Shown here: positions 17,700-26,666 of the stretch, in pieces
Layout of the letters: each line of letters opens with the position of its first letter
Position numbering within the stretch: position 1 is the stretch's first letter
NCBI RefSeq assembly: GCF_019511375.1
Contig: NZ_JAEUAO010000003.1
Location: 620,001-684,000, forward strand
Direction: 5' to 3'
Length of the DNA: 64,000 nucleotides
Source of the DNA: Rhizobium herbae
GTDB taxonomy: Bacteria; Pseudomonadota; Alphaproteobacteria; Rhizobiales; Rhizobiaceae
Made by a program: the position numbers and the translations under genes
The notes under the pieces: generated by a model
The model's input: only the letters and a program-made list of their open reading frames with translations
The model's database searches: none
What the model was told of the DNA's origin: nothing

Positions 17700-18512
17700 T
17701 CAGTTTGTCGTTGTCCTTTCGCGCATCAGGAAGCGCGCGATGAAAATAAGGACGAGCGAGGCGACGAGCACCATCGTCGCGATCGCATTGATTTCGGGCG
17801 TCACGCCGCGGCGAATGGAGGCGAAGACGTAGATCGGCAGCGTTGTCTTCGAGCCGGCCACGAAGAAGGCGATGATGAAATCGTCGAAGGAAAAGGTGAA
17901 GGCGAGCAGAAAACCCGCCAGAATCGACGGTATGATCTGTGGCAGCACGATCTGCCGGAACGTCGTGAAGGGTGTTGCGTAGAGATCGCTGGAGGCCTCG
18001 ACGATATCGCGTCCGAGGCTGGCGATACGGGCCTTCACGATCATCGTCACCAGCGCCATGGTGAACAGCCCGTGCGCGGCAATGATCGAGCCGTAGCCCA
18101 GCGCGAGCTTCGGAGGCTGATCGCCCGGCCAGAGGGCGGCGATGACGGGATTGATGAAGCCGAAGACCTCGACGAGTGCAACAAGCGTCGCGATGCCGAT
18201 GACGACGCCCGGCACGACGATCGCCGCCGCAAAGAGCCCGTCGAAGATGGCACGCGTCCGGGCGCCGAGCCGCTCCATGCCGATAGCAGCCATGGTGCCA
18301 AAGACCGCTGCGAGTGCGGCGCTGGTGACCGCGATGATCAGGCTGTTGCGCAGCGCTTCCATCAGAAAGGTATTCGACAGCGCCCGGCCATACCATTGCG
18401 TCGAGAAGCCGGTGAACTCGCTGGCATTGCGGCCCGCATTGAAGGAGAAGAGCACGACGAGCGCAATCGGCGTGTAAAGGAAGAGATAGACGAAAGTGAC
18501 GAGTGCGCGCAT
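17700..18512 (-). CDS. ABC transporter permease (spermidine/putrescine PotC-like)
   Basis: A 270-aa inner-membrane permease with about six hydrophobic helices. The cytoplasmic EAA loop reads 'EASSDLYATPFTTFRQIVLP'. The N terminus has the PotC/PotI-like 'LYTPIALVVLFSFNAGRNASEFTGFSTQWY'-type layout (first helix, then a periplasmic loop). The start overlaps the stop of the upstream permease by one base (TGATG), so the two are coupled. It pairs with that permease, the ATPase (20648) and the Tat-exported binding protein (19462). Confidence 0.92.
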   Translation of the reverse strand: MRALVTFVYLFLYTPIALVVLFSFNAGRNASEFTGFSTQWYGRALSNTFLMEALRNSLIIAVTSAALAAVFGTMAAIGMERLGARTRAIFDGLFAAAIVVPGVVIGIATLVALVEVFGFINPVIAALWPGDQPPKLALGYGSIIAAHGLFTMALVTMIVKARIASLGRDIVEASSDLYATPFTTFRQIVLPQIIPSILAGFLLAFTFSFDDFIIAFFVAGSKTTLPIYVFASIRRGVTPEINAIATMVLVASLVLIFIARFLMRERTTTN

Positions 18513-19378
18513 CAGATGAGATCCACCTGCCGGGTACCGGCAACGCGCCAGGCGATACGCATGGCAACAAGCAGCACGATGACAACGACGACAACCAATG
18601 TGACGGCAATCGCCGATCCGAAAGGCCAGTTGCGCGATTGCAGAAAGAGATCGACAAGCGCATTGCCGATGAAGAAGACCTTGCCGCCGCCGAGAAGCTG
18701 CGGGATCAAATATTCACCGAGAAGCAGAATCGTGACCAGCGCAACGCCGGTCATCACGCCCGGAAGCGATAGCGGCAGGGTGATGCCGAAAAACGTCGAG
18801 ATCGGCTTAGCACCGAGATCGGCCGAGGCTTCGAGCAACCGGCGATCCAGCTTTTCCAGGCTGACATAGATCGGCATGATCATCAGCGGCAGGTAGCCGT
18901 AGACGATGCCGAGCAGCACGGCGCCGGGCGTATTGATCAGCCTGACGTTTTCGATGCCGACGAATTCGAACAGATGCGGAATGCCGCGCGCGCCAAGCAG
19001 ATACATCCAGGCATAGGTGCGCACCAGCAGGCTGGTCCAGAAGGGCACGACGACAAGAGAGACGAGCAACAGCCGGCGCTGCGGGCTCGCCTTGACCGCA
19101 AGGTAATAGGCGACCGGGTAGGCAACGATGAGGCAGGCTGCGGCCCCGATCGGTGCCAGGATCAGCGTATTGACAAAGGCTGCCGAGCGCGCGCCAAGAT
19201 TGGCGAACTGTTCGAAGGTGAAAGCCGCCTGATAACCGCCTTCCGGCGCCCGTTCGCCGAAGGCGAAGACGATGATGGCGATGAAGGGCAGCACCAGGAA
19301 GACGAACAGCCAGACACTGGCCGGGCCGACGAGGGCCGCGGTGATCAGGCGCCGTTTGGTGGCGTGGGGCAGGGGCAT
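18512..19378 (-). CDS. ABC transporter permease (spermidine/putrescine PotB-like)
   Basis: A 288-aa inner-membrane permease with six predicted helices and the EAA loop 'EASADLGAKPISTFFGITLP'. The basic N terminus and first helix ('VWLFVFLVLPFIAIIVFAFG') are typical of PotB/PotH. It lies between the binding-protein gene and the PotC-like permease, same strand. The transported compound is unknown; the family includes polyamines, amino-acid-like and opine-type compounds. Confidence 0.92.
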   Translation of the reverse strand: MPLPHATKRRLITAALVGPASVWLFVFLVLPFIAIIVFAFGERAPEGGYQAAFTFEQFANLGARSAAFVNTLILAPIGAAACLIVAYPVAYYLAVKASPQRRLLLVSLVVVPFWTSLLVRTYAWMYLLGARGIPHLFEFVGIENVRLINTPGAVLLGIVYGYLPLMIMPIYVSLEKLDRRLLEASADLGAKPISTFFGITLPLSLPGVMTGVALVTILLLGEYLIPQLLGGGKVFFIGNALVDLFLQSRNWPFGSAIAVTLVVVVVIVLLVAMRIAWRVAGTRQVDLI

Positions 19379-19461
19379 GGCTGGGTCTTCATCTACCGGA
19401 TCACGAAGCTGAACCGGCTTCCGCAGCTACAGGGCGGGGGAAGCCGGGATGCGGGATAGAC

Positions 19462-20625
19462 TTACGCCGACTTGAAGCGCGCCATCAATTCGGCGCGGCC
19501 CGGGTCGGTGAGTGTCACGGCGGCGCCGAATTCCAGCGGTGTCAGTGCCGCTTCGTCCGGATAGACGATCTTGTTCGATGTTACCTCCTTGGGCAGCAGC
19601 GCAATGACGCGGCTATCGGTGCTCGGTGCGCCGTTGGCGATATGCTCCTTCACCGCATTCTGCGGGTCCATGAGGTAGTTGAGCAGCGCGTAACCGGCGG
19701 CCTTATTGGGCGCATCCTTGGGGATCGCATAATAGTCGGTCCAGATTTCGCCGCCGTCGGTGCCGAGGACATAAGCAAGCTCCGGCATGTCGCGGTTGAG
19801 CTGGGCGCCGTCATTGGTCCAGCACATGGTGAGCCATGCATCGGTCGAGCGCATGGACGGCTGATAGTCGGAATTGATCGCGAAGAGATGCGGCTTCACC
19901 TTGATCAGCAGCTCTTCGGCCTTGGCAAGCTCGTCGGCCTTGATCGAATTGAAGTCATAGCCCAGCGAGACGAGCGCGCTGCCGATCGTAGTCAGCTGAT
20001 AATCATGCACCATGGCGCGGCCATCGGCTTCCGTCTGGGCGATTTCGAAGAAGTCCTTCCAGCTGGAAAGCTTGGTCTTGATCTTGGATGTGTTGACGGA
20101 AAAGCCGGTCGTGCCCCAGTTCTTCGGCACGGCATATGTCTTGCCGTCGATCTGTCCTTCCTTGGTGAAGCGCGGATTTTCGGTTGCCTGGCTGAAATTC
20201 GGGATCTTCGAAAGGTCGAGTTCTTCGATCAGACCGAGCTTGTGATGGGTCGAGATCGTATAGTTGGTCGGCACGAAGAGCGACCAACCGGAAGCGCCGG
20301 CCTGAAGCTTGGCGAGCATTTCCTCGTTCGAACCGAAGACGTTGACCTCGACGGCAACGCCGGTTGCCGCCTTGAAGTTTTCGAATGTTGCCGGGTCGTG
20401 ATAGTTCGGCCATGTGGCGATCGACATTTGCGTGCCCAGATCTTCGGCCGCATAGGCAGGCGTCGACAGCGCGCCCGGGAAGCGCGACAGCACGGCGGTC
20501 GCAAGACCGAGGCCCGTAACGCCGAGGAAGTGGCGGCGGCTGACGGAGCCGCGCTTCAGGCGCATGAACTCGTCCATGAAGCCTTCGGCGGAAATGGGCA
20601 GATTGTCCTTATAATCCTTGCTCAT
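19462..20625 (-). CDS. ABC substrate-binding protein (PotD/F-like), Tat-exported
   Basis: A 387-aa periplasmic binding protein. The N terminus has a twin-arginine signal 'SVSRRHFLGVTGLGLATAVL' and a cleavage region 'TPAYAAED'. Mature domains show PotD-family blocks: 'SIATWPNYHDPATFENF', 'EVNVFGSNEEMLAKLQAG', 'VPKNWGTTGFSVN' and 'WTDYYAIPKDAPNKAAGYAL'. The ATG at 20625 follows AAGGGAA. Tat export implies folding in the cytoplasm first, common for rhizobial PotD-like proteins. The ligand is not deducible. Confidence 0.92.
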   Translation of the reverse strand: MSKDYKDNLPISAEGFMDEFMRLKRGSVSRRHFLGVTGLGLATAVLSRFPGALSTPAYAAEDLGTQMSIATWPNYHDPATFENFKAATGVAVEVNVFGSNEEMLAKLQAGASGWSLFVPTNYTISTHHKLGLIEELDLSKIPNFSQATENPRFTKEGQIDGKTYAVPKNWGTTGFSVNTSKIKTKLSSWKDFFEIAQTEADGRAMVHDYQLTTIGSALVSLGYDFNSIKADELAKAEELLIKVKPHLFAINSDYQPSMRSTDAWLTMCWTNDGAQLNRDMPELAYVLGTDGGEIWTDYYAIPKDAPNKAAGYALLNYLMDPQNAVKEHIANGAPSTDSRVIALLPKEVTSNKIVYPDEAALTPLEFGAAVTLTDPGRAELMARFKSA

Positions 20626-20647
20626 GATGCTGTTCCCTTGTTTTGGT

Positions 20648-21739
20648 TTATGCATTCGATGCTGGAAAGACATGGATGGCGGCGGGGTCGAAACCGAGGA
20701 AAACCTCCTCGCCCGGTTCCACAAGATCGCTCTCGTTCATGCTGCGGCGGTCTGCCGTAATCAGGAAGTCGCCAAGCCCCGGAACGCTGACCGCATATTC
20801 GGCAGACGAGCCGAGGAAGATGCGATGCGTCACGGTTCCTTTGAACGATGTGCCTGATGGCGCAGCCTTGCGCGTCAGATGGATCGCCTCGGGACGGAGA
20901 GCCGCGATAACGTCGCCCGATGCCAGCCGCTTGCCGCTGGCGATTGCTGAGCCATCCGCCAGCCTGAGCGTCGTACCATCGGCTTCCATTGCCGCGGCGA
21001 TACGGTTCGTCTTGCCGACGAAATCGGCAACGAAAAGATCTACAGGCCGGTCATAGACTTCCTGCGGGCTGCCGAGCTGACGGATGCGGCCGGCGCTCAT
21101 CACGCAGACAACGTCGGCCATCGAAAGCGCCTCTTCCTGGTCGTGGGTCACAAGAACGAAAGTGATGCCGAGGTCACGCTGCAGGGTTTGCAGCTCGATC
21201 TGCATGGCCGACCGCAGCTTCTTGTCGAGTGCAGCCAGAGGTTCGTCGAGGAGCAATACCGAAGGGCGGTTGACGATGGCGCGGGCAAGCGCCACACGCT
21301 GCTGTTGCCCACCCGACATTTCATGGATGCGCCGTTTGGCAAAACCGCCGAGCCGGACCATTTCGAGCGCCTCGGCGACGCGCCTGTCGATCTCTTTTGC
21401 CGCGATCTTCGGGCGCATCTGCTTGAGCCCATAGGCGACGTTCTGCTCGACATTGAAATGCGGAAACAGCGCGTAGTGCTGGAAGACCATATTGACCGGA
21501 CGCCGATAGGCCGGAACTCCGTTCATCTCGCGCCCGTCGATCAGCACGGCGCCTTCGCTCGGCTGTTCAAAGCCGCCGATCATACGCAGGCAGGTCGTCT
21601 TGCCGCAGCCGGAAGGTCCGAGCAGTGCCAGAAAGGCACCCTTGGGCACAGTAAGATTAATGTCCGTCACAGCGGTCACAACGCCATAGTTCTTTGTGAC
21701 CGAACGGAATTCGATATCGTTCGTCGAAGCGGATGCCAC
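20648..21739 (-). CDS. ABC transporter ATP-binding protein (PotA-like)
   Basis: A 363-aa ATPase, first gene of the operon. Walker A 'GPSGCGKTT', Q-loop '[11 protein letters not shown]', signature 'MSGGQQQR', Walker B '[12 protein letters not shown]' and H-loop 'LVTHDQEEA' are intact. The C-terminal ~120 residues form a TOBE regulatory domain, as in PotA. The start is GTG at 21739 with AGGGAAC upstream. It is divergent from a LuxR-type regulator across about 190 bp containing a perfect 10-bp palindrome. Confidence 0.94.
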   Translation of the reverse strand: MASASTNDIEFRSVTKNYGVVTAVTDINLTVPKGAFLALLGPSGCGKTTCLRMIGGFEQPSEGAVLIDGREMNGVPAYRRPVNMVFQHYALFPHFNVEQNVAYGLKQMRPKIAAKEIDRRVAEALEMVRLGGFAKRRIHEMSGGQQQRVALARAIVNRPSVLLLDEPLAALDKKLRSAMQIELQTLQRDLGITFVLVTHDQEEALSMADVVCVMSAGRIRQLGSPQEVYDRPVDLFVADFVGKTNRIAAAMEADGTTLRLADGSAIASGKRLASGDVIAALRPEAIHLTRKAAPSGTSFKGTVTHRIFLGSSAEYAVSVPGLGDFLITADRRSMNESDLVEPGEEVFLGFDPAAIHVFPASNA

Positions 21740-21830
21740 GTCTGTTCCCTGCGGTTGGTTTGGAATGGCAGTCTATCGCCGCCTTATTGCCACCGTCGTT
21801 AAGGAAAGAGTAAGCCTGAGCTTCTCGCGA

Positions 21831-21840
21831 GGTATATACC
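21831..21840. promoter_or_regulatory. Palindrome GGTATATACC in the pot-type/LuxR divergent region
   Basis: A perfect 10-bp palindrome. A related half (AGGTATTTTCGCG) follows at about 21849-21861, and together with the preceding CGCGA they form an imperfect larger inverted repeat; a third related stretch (GGTGTATATAAGG) lies near 21878. It is a candidate operator for the adjacent LuxR-type regulator. Confidence 0.4.
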
Positions 21841-21930
21841 CCGAAAGAGGTATTTTCGCGCAGAATGGTTCGTGGGAGGTGTATATAAGGGCTGCGCTGA
21901 ATGCGCAGGGCGGAAGAGGAGATCCGTCAC

Positions 21931-22743
21931 ATGAGCACCGACCTTGAAGGGCTGTTTGCCGCCTTCAATGCCATGATCGGCCGATCGACGATGGCGGATG
22001 CCGAATTCGGAGAGACGTTCCGTCAGATGATGGCGGCGCTGGTGCGGTTCGACTACGTGGTCGTTTTCGCCTACCGAGGCAAGGAGCGGCCGATCGATCT
22101 CTACAGTACCTTCGATCCCCAAGAACATGTCGTTTTCGTCACGCTCTACCAGGCTGGCCCTTATTTGCTGGATCCCTTCTACCACACGGCGCGCGAACGC
22201 CGCGAAGGCGTGCTCAGGATGCGGGAGCTGGCGCCGGATCGCTTCTTTTCCAGCGAATATTACCGAACCTATTATGTTCAGACCGGCTTGGCCGAGGAGA
22301 TCGGCTTCTTCGTCAATGCCGACGAGGACGTCACCATCGTCCTGTCATTGATGCGGCGCGAGAAGACCGGGGTTTTTCCGCCTGCGGAATTTGCTATGCT
22401 GAAGAAGGTCGAGGCGCTGGTCGCAAACATGGTGAGATACTATTGGTCCGGCCTCGCCTCTCGCTTCGATACGCAACTGGTGGCCGGCAGCAGGAGCCGG
22501 CGCAGGAAGGGCGAGAACGAGACTGTCCCGCCAGCGGAAACCGTCTGGCGGGATCTCAATTTGACGAGCCGGGAGACTGCCATCGTCGAGCTCGTTTTAC
22601 AGGGGCACTCATCGGAATCGATCGGCTTGAAGCTCAACATCTCGACCGGAACGGTGAAGGTCCACCGCCGCAACGTCTATCGCAAACTCGGCATCTCCTC
22701 CCAAACACAGCTGCTCTCGCTTTACCTGAAGAATGTCAGCTGA
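21931..22743 (+). CDS. LuxR-family transcriptional regulator
   Basis: A 270-aa regulator. The C-terminal GerE/LuxR HTH is clear ('LTSRETAIVELVLQGHSSES', 'ISTGTVKVHRRNVYRKLGIS'). The N-terminal ~190 residues are a ligand-sensing region of unrecognised type ('FDYVVVFAYRGKERPIDLYS'), not obviously an acyl-homoserine-lactone domain. It is divergent from the polyamine-type ABC operon, which it probably controls in response to the transported compound. The ATG at 21931 has GGAG upstream; ATG 21901 is an in-frame alternative. Confidence 0.88.
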   Translation: MSTDLEGLFAAFNAMIGRSTMADAEFGETFRQMMAALVRFDYVVVFAYRGKERPIDLYSTFDPQEHVVFVTLYQAGPYLLDPFYHTARERREGVLRMRELAPDRFFSSEYYRTYYVQTGLAEEIGFFVNADEDVTIVLSLMRREKTGVFPPAEFAMLKKVEALVANMVRYYWSGLASRFDTQLVAGSRSRRRKGENETVPPAETVWRDLNLTSRETAIVELVLQGHSSESIGLKLNISTGTVKVHRRNVYRKLGISSQTQLLSLYLKNVS

Positions 22744-22813
22744 CCGCTGGCTGCACGCCCCGGGCTGCTGTTAGGCCAAGGAGTTGGAAGCCGCGGCGGT
22801 GGCGGATTTTCGG

Positions 22814-23041
22814 TCACGCCTTGCACAGCACATCCTTCGAAATCCAGCCGGCCTGCACGACGTGGTCGAGGTTGTCTCGCGTGATGGCGATCGGATCGAG
22901 GATAATGGCGGGTTGCGATGCTCCGGAGCCGGTAGTGCCCGGCGACACGCGGGTGACCGAGTCAATCTTGGCGCTCTTGATGATCTCGACAGCCGCCTCG
23001 GGAGTTTGATCTCGATTGCTGCCTTGTTGCAGGCCGCTACA
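22814..23041 (-). pseudogene. C-terminal fragment of a sugar ABC binding protein (xylose/ribose type)
   Basis: The minus strand reads 'GSNRDQTPEAAVEIIKSAKI', '…GASQPAIILDPIAITRDNLD' and 'HVVQAGWISKDVLCKA' before a stop at 22814. This is the typical end of periplasmic sugar-binding proteins of the XylF/RbsB type ('LDPIAITKDN', 'VIDAGWISKE'). The N-terminal three quarters and signal peptide are absent; upstream codons run into unrelated sequence. Confidence 0.6.
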
Positions 23042-23081
23042 CGCTGATCGACCATTAGCGCCCTTGAGGAGTTCCTTCCTA

Positions 23082-23400
23082 ATGATGTCGAAGGGTATCA
23101 AGGTTATCGCAGCCGGTGTCTTCAACTCGGGAATTCTCGGTAGCGGCACTCGCAAAGCCATGAGCACTTACGACTATGCCAAAGCTCGCGAGAGCGTCGT
23201 GCGGCGGGTTGCTGCAGTCGCGGAAGACGCCCACAACGTCGCCTTGCCAGAAGTGGCTTTGCGGTTTGTCACTGCCCATCCCGCAATCAGCACTATTGTT
23301 CTTGGCTGCGACTCGCCAGAGCCGGTGGAACAAAACTGGCAATACCTGCCTCCGTCGATTGTCGACGCCGGGATCATGTCAATCAGCGCTTCGCCACAGC
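23082..23400 (+). pseudogene. C-terminal fragment of an aldo/keto reductase
   Basis: 'KGIKVIAAGVFNSGILGSG', 'TYDYAKARESVVRRVAAV', 'LPEVALRFVTAHPAISTIVL' and 'EPVEQNWQYL' match the last third of D-threo-aldose/fucose-dehydrogenase-type aldo/keto reductases. The catalytic N-terminal part (Asp/Tyr/Lys/His) is missing. The frame runs on into the antisense of the GH32 gene, so the fragment is cut at both ends. It lies back to back with a sugar-binding protein fragment. Confidence 0.6.
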
Positions 23401-25074
23401 AGAGAATCGTTTCGTATACCTTCCAAGCACCTGCGTTGATGCAGGGGTCGAGATTTCCAGGCGATCGGGGTCAATATTCACGTAGCCGCGGCGCGTTCCA
23501 CAAACCGCTCCGCCGTCGGCGAATATCTCGACGATTCCGAAGTCATGAAAAAGACGAAGGTCTTTCGCCTCGCCGAGCTCCGCCACATAGTGGAGTGAAC
23601 CGTCGTCCTGGGCAAGGCGAATCGAAAGGATGCCGTCGGCAACGCTCACCTCGAAAGCAAGCTCGCCACCTTTCGTCGCGACAAGCTTGCTGCCTTCGAG
23701 CGGCCCCGCAAGCCGGATTTCAATGGGAGCTTTCGGCAGCAAGTATTGGCCATTTTGGTTCTCAAATACAGGGTCGGCGGCACAGCGCTCGTCGACTTCA
23801 ATCGCTGGCAGCATGAGCAGCTTTTTCTTGTCTTCGCTCAGGCTTAAAACGCGCGGCAGGGACATCTCGCCGGAATAGGATGAACCTTCGGGCTTGCGGT
23901 ATTCCCAGTTGAAAAGCCAGGCAAACGCGATCTGACGTCCATCGGCCTCGAAACTCTGCATCGCGTAATAGTCAGTCCCGAAATCCAGCAATTGCAGTTC
24001 CGGCGTGTCGGGCACGAAATGGCCGTCGTTCAACTCACCGATCAGCGCGTAAAGAAGATTGTGGCGCCGTGTTCGTGGCTCGACGTGGCCAACAAAGCCC
24101 ATCACCAAAACCCACTTGTCCTCCAGCGGAAAGAAATCCGGGCATTCTACCGCACGTGCGCCTTCTTGGCGGAAGTTCGCCGGCGCGCGGTAGAGCGGCC
24201 TAAGATACTGCCAATCGAGGCCATCGCCGGAGCCGAACAACAAGACAGCGGGATCGCCCTCGATCGACGCGCCGAGTATCATGCGATAGGCGTTGGCTGC
24301 GTCGTCCCACCAAACCTTTGGATCTCGAAAGTCGTGCTCGACCCCGTGGGGACGCTCCTCCAACACCGTCACAATGCCTTCCGCCTTGATCATCCGCCGA
24401 TCTGGGCGCGCTATTTTCTGAATCTCCCGATAACCTTTGAAAAGGTCATAGGCGGGCAGGCGCTCGGTGTAAAAGAACATCAGGCTCCCATCTCGATCCC
24501 GAAAGGCGTTGCCGGAAAATGCACCACCTGTGGCGCCGAGACGCCACAGGTTCTGCTCTGGATGCAGAAATACCGGCATGTGAAGCCAATTGACCAGCTC
24601 ACGGCTCGTCGCATGTCCCCAGTGCATCGGTCCCCAATCACTGCCGCTGGGATGGAATTGATAAAAGAGGTGCCATAGCTCGCCGATCTTGCAGAGACCT
24701 ACGGGGTCGTTCATCCAATGCCGGATCGGCGAGAAATGGAGCGCAGGACGAGCCGGATCGGACCGAAGCCAATCTTCAATTTCCGCACCGGTGCGTTGAA
24801 GGATCCCTCTTTCCGAAAATTCAAACACTGTTATACCGGTCTCGTTGACGGTTTGAGGCTGATATCCATATGCCCAAAGAACAGCGTCCGGCGCATTGGT
24901 AACAATGGTGACCTCGCAAGCTTCCCTGTGGTGATACGTGAAAAACTCCGGATGGATGGAAGATGCCGGAACCTGCCAAACGGTTTTGCCATCAATGTTG
25001 ATACGAAAAAAGCCGTCGCCCGCGGCCCAAAATTCCAAGCGGTAACCCGAGGGCAGGAATAGGTTTTGCTTCAT
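23383..25074 (-). CDS. Glycoside hydrolase family 32 protein (beta-fructosidase)
   Basis: A 563-aa GH32 enzyme, hydrolysing beta-fructosyl bonds. An extra N-terminal beta-rich region (~110 residues) precedes the five-bladed propeller. Catalytic sites: nucleophile Asp123 in 'WMNDPVG' (family usually WMNDPNG, so Asn is replaced by Val), stabiliser Asp251 in 'FRDPKVW', acid/base Glu310 in 'VECPDFF'. A C-terminal beta-sandwich follows ('LRLFHDFGIVEIFADGG'). No signal peptide, so cytosolic. The ATG at 25074 follows AAGGTGG. It is the last gene of the operon with the GH91 protein and ABC importer; it probably cuts the imported or GH91-derived fructo-disaccharide to fructose. Confidence 0.93.
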   Translation of the reverse strand: MKQNLFLPSGYRLEFWAAGDGFFRINIDGKTVWQVPASSIHPEFFTYHHREACEVTIVTNAPDAVLWAYGYQPQTVNETGITVFEFSERGILQRTGAEIEDWLRSDPARPALHFSPIRHWMNDPVGLCKIGELWHLFYQFHPSGSDWGPMHWGHATSRELVNWLHMPVFLHPEQNLWRLGATGGAFSGNAFRDRDGSLMFFYTERLPAYDLFKGYREIQKIARPDRRMIKAEGIVTVLEERPHGVEHDFRDPKVWWDDAANAYRMILGASIEGDPAVLLFGSGDGLDWQYLRPLYRAPANFRQEGARAVECPDFFPLEDKWVLVMGFVGHVEPRTRRHNLLYALIGELNDGHFVPDTPELQLLDFGTDYYAMQSFEADGRQIAFAWLFNWEYRKPEGSSYSGEMSLPRVLSLSEDKKKLLMLPAIEVDERCAADPVFENQNGQYLLPKAPIEIRLAGPLEGSKLVATKGGELAFEVSVADGILSIRLAQDDGSLHYVAELGEAKDLRLFHDFGIVEIFADGGAVCGTRRGYVNIDPDRLEISTPASTQVLGRYTKRFSAVAKR

Positions 25075-25187
25075 CAACGGGCCACCTTCCCGTTTTCCAT
25101 TTGGTTGGTCATGAACACAACTCCGAATAGTCACTGAATTTTCGAGAGACGATCTAGGTTCCCCTCGGTCTACATTGAAACTGCCAA

Positions 25188-26543
25188 CTATTGCCTAGGA
25201 ACTGGAGTGCCCCTAAATGCATTCATTGTTCTGTCCATCTCAACCTGTTCGTCACTGCCTGAATCTAGGACGGTATTCCGTACCAACCCCTTTTTCACCA
25301 ATACTGTCGTTACTTCGAGTACCTTCAAATTGTCAGTTGAAAGCAGCGCCCCAACTTGTGTTGAAAAGCAGGCGCTGTTTTGTGCATCATTGATTTGAGA
25401 TATTTCGGTCGTTGCCACAATGTGATTATTGGCTATGTAATTGCCGCTGCCGGAAACAACATTAATTATCACAGGCTTTACGGCGAGAGGTTTGATATAT
25501 TGAGCATCTATTGTTTCCGAAATGTGGTTCGCGATTACAGAATTGTTGCTGCCATCAATTTGCAAAAGTCCAAACAGATCATCCAGGCCGTTATCGTACT
25601 TCTGCATGGGCGCCCATGGCTCGCGATCTCGCAAAAAGTGATTTGAGGAGACCAAGTTCTCGCAACAATTGGCGGCAAAAACCAACATTCCGGGATAAAA
25701 GGAATGGAATCTATTTCCTGTGATCGAAGAACGCACCACGCCGGAAAAATAGACACTGCTAGCTCCTCGGGGGAATACATTGTTTGAGGATACTAGAATG
25801 CCACCATAGTTTTCAGCGTAGATGGAGTGTCCCCGATATCCGGCTCCGACAAAATTATTTGCTATTCTTGAGGCCTGCCCCATACCTTTCAATTCGATAC
25901 AGTTGCCGCACTCCGCAATGAAATTGTTGTCTATCGCCAGCGCATCCGCGTCATGAACAGTAACGCCATGCTCCAGATAGATTAGACCCATCCCAGTTAT
26001 CCGGAATGAGTCATTGGCGCTGCCTACATAAATTCCCGTTTTGCCATTCTTGTATGTATTTTCCGCATCATTTTGCTCCGAACCATCGTCAATGAAGTGC
26101 AGGCCATCGATGCAAAAGTCAGCAAACTCCACGGAGCTTATACGAGGATTTCCGGCGCGCTTCACATAAAAGGCGGCTCCAGCAGCCTCACCATCGGCGG
26201 CCTCTGGAGAAATGTCCACAAGTATGCGACTTCCGCCCGGCCACACTTCACGCCACTGTGCCAGTTCGTTTGCGGGTGAGTTGAAACGGATGCTCGAAGA
26301 CGTAAAACCATGTCCAGAGCCCACAATCTTCAGATAGCTCACGTCTATGAAGACTTGAGTGACAAGACGATAATCGCCTGGTGGTATATAGATGACTGCT
26401 CCAGGTTTTCCGCCATCATTCAGGTCGGGAACCGCTTGCCTGCTCTTAATATCCGCAATGATGCTGTTGATGACCGATCCGATATCCTCATAGGGGTTTC
26501 CTGCGGGGTAGCATGTTACGTCGTAAAAGTTTTCACTTGCCAT
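25188..26543 (-). CDS. GH91 family protein (inulin fructotransferase / difructose-anhydride hydrolase type)
   Basis: A 451-aa right-handed beta-helix protein resembling GH91 inulin fructotransferases: 'YEDIGSVINSIIADIKSRQ', 'DLNDGGKPGAVIYIPPGDYR', 'LKIVGSGHGFTSSSIRFN', 'WPGGSRILVD' and 'NFIAECGNCIELKG'. GH91 enzymes form difructose anhydrides (DFA) from inulin or, in DFA-IIIase members, open DFA III to inulobiose. No signal peptide is seen, so a cytosolic DFA hydrolase role is more likely than extracellular inulin attack. Candidate acidic residues are Asp205, Glu211 and Glu217. GGAGAG precedes the ATG at 26543. Counted 60-base lines inside the gene are near 40-43% GC against about 62-65% in its neighbours, a sign of transfer. 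Confidence 0.85.
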   Translation of the reverse strand: MASENFYDVTCYPAGNPYEDIGSVINSIIADIKSRQAVPDLNDGGKPGAVIYIPPGDYRLVTQVFIDVSYLKIVGSGHGFTSSSIRFNSPANELAQWREVWPGGSRILVDISPEAADGEAAGAAFYVKRAGNPRISSVEFADFCIDGLHFIDDGSEQNDAENTYKNGKTGIYVGSANDSFRITGMGLIYLEHGVTVHDADALAIDNNFIAECGNCIELKGMGQASRIANNFVGAGYRGHSIYAENYGGILVSSNNVFPRGASSVYFSGVVRSSITGNRFHSFYPGMLVFAANCCENLVSSNHFLRDREPWAPMQKYDNGLDDLFGLLQIDGSNNSVIANHISETIDAQYIKPLAVKPVIINVVSGSGNYIANNHIVATTEISQINDAQNSACFSTQVGALLSTDNLKVLEVTTVLVKKGLVRNTVLDSGSDEQVEMDRTMNAFRGTPVPRQ

Positions 26544-26666
26544 TGTTCATCTCTCCTCGGCCATTTCCTGACCGATGTTCTTGACGGGCTTGTCGTGCGA
26601 AAGCCGCCTGGGATACGCGTTAAGCCGGCTATCTCGCTCGGGTTTGGAACAAAAGTCCGCGAACCA

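Noticed and set aside
17637-18869. 410-codon plus-strand frame rich in Asp/Arg/Glu
   Set aside because: Antisense of the two pot-type permeases. Hydrophobic codons read backwards give charged residues, a typical artefact.
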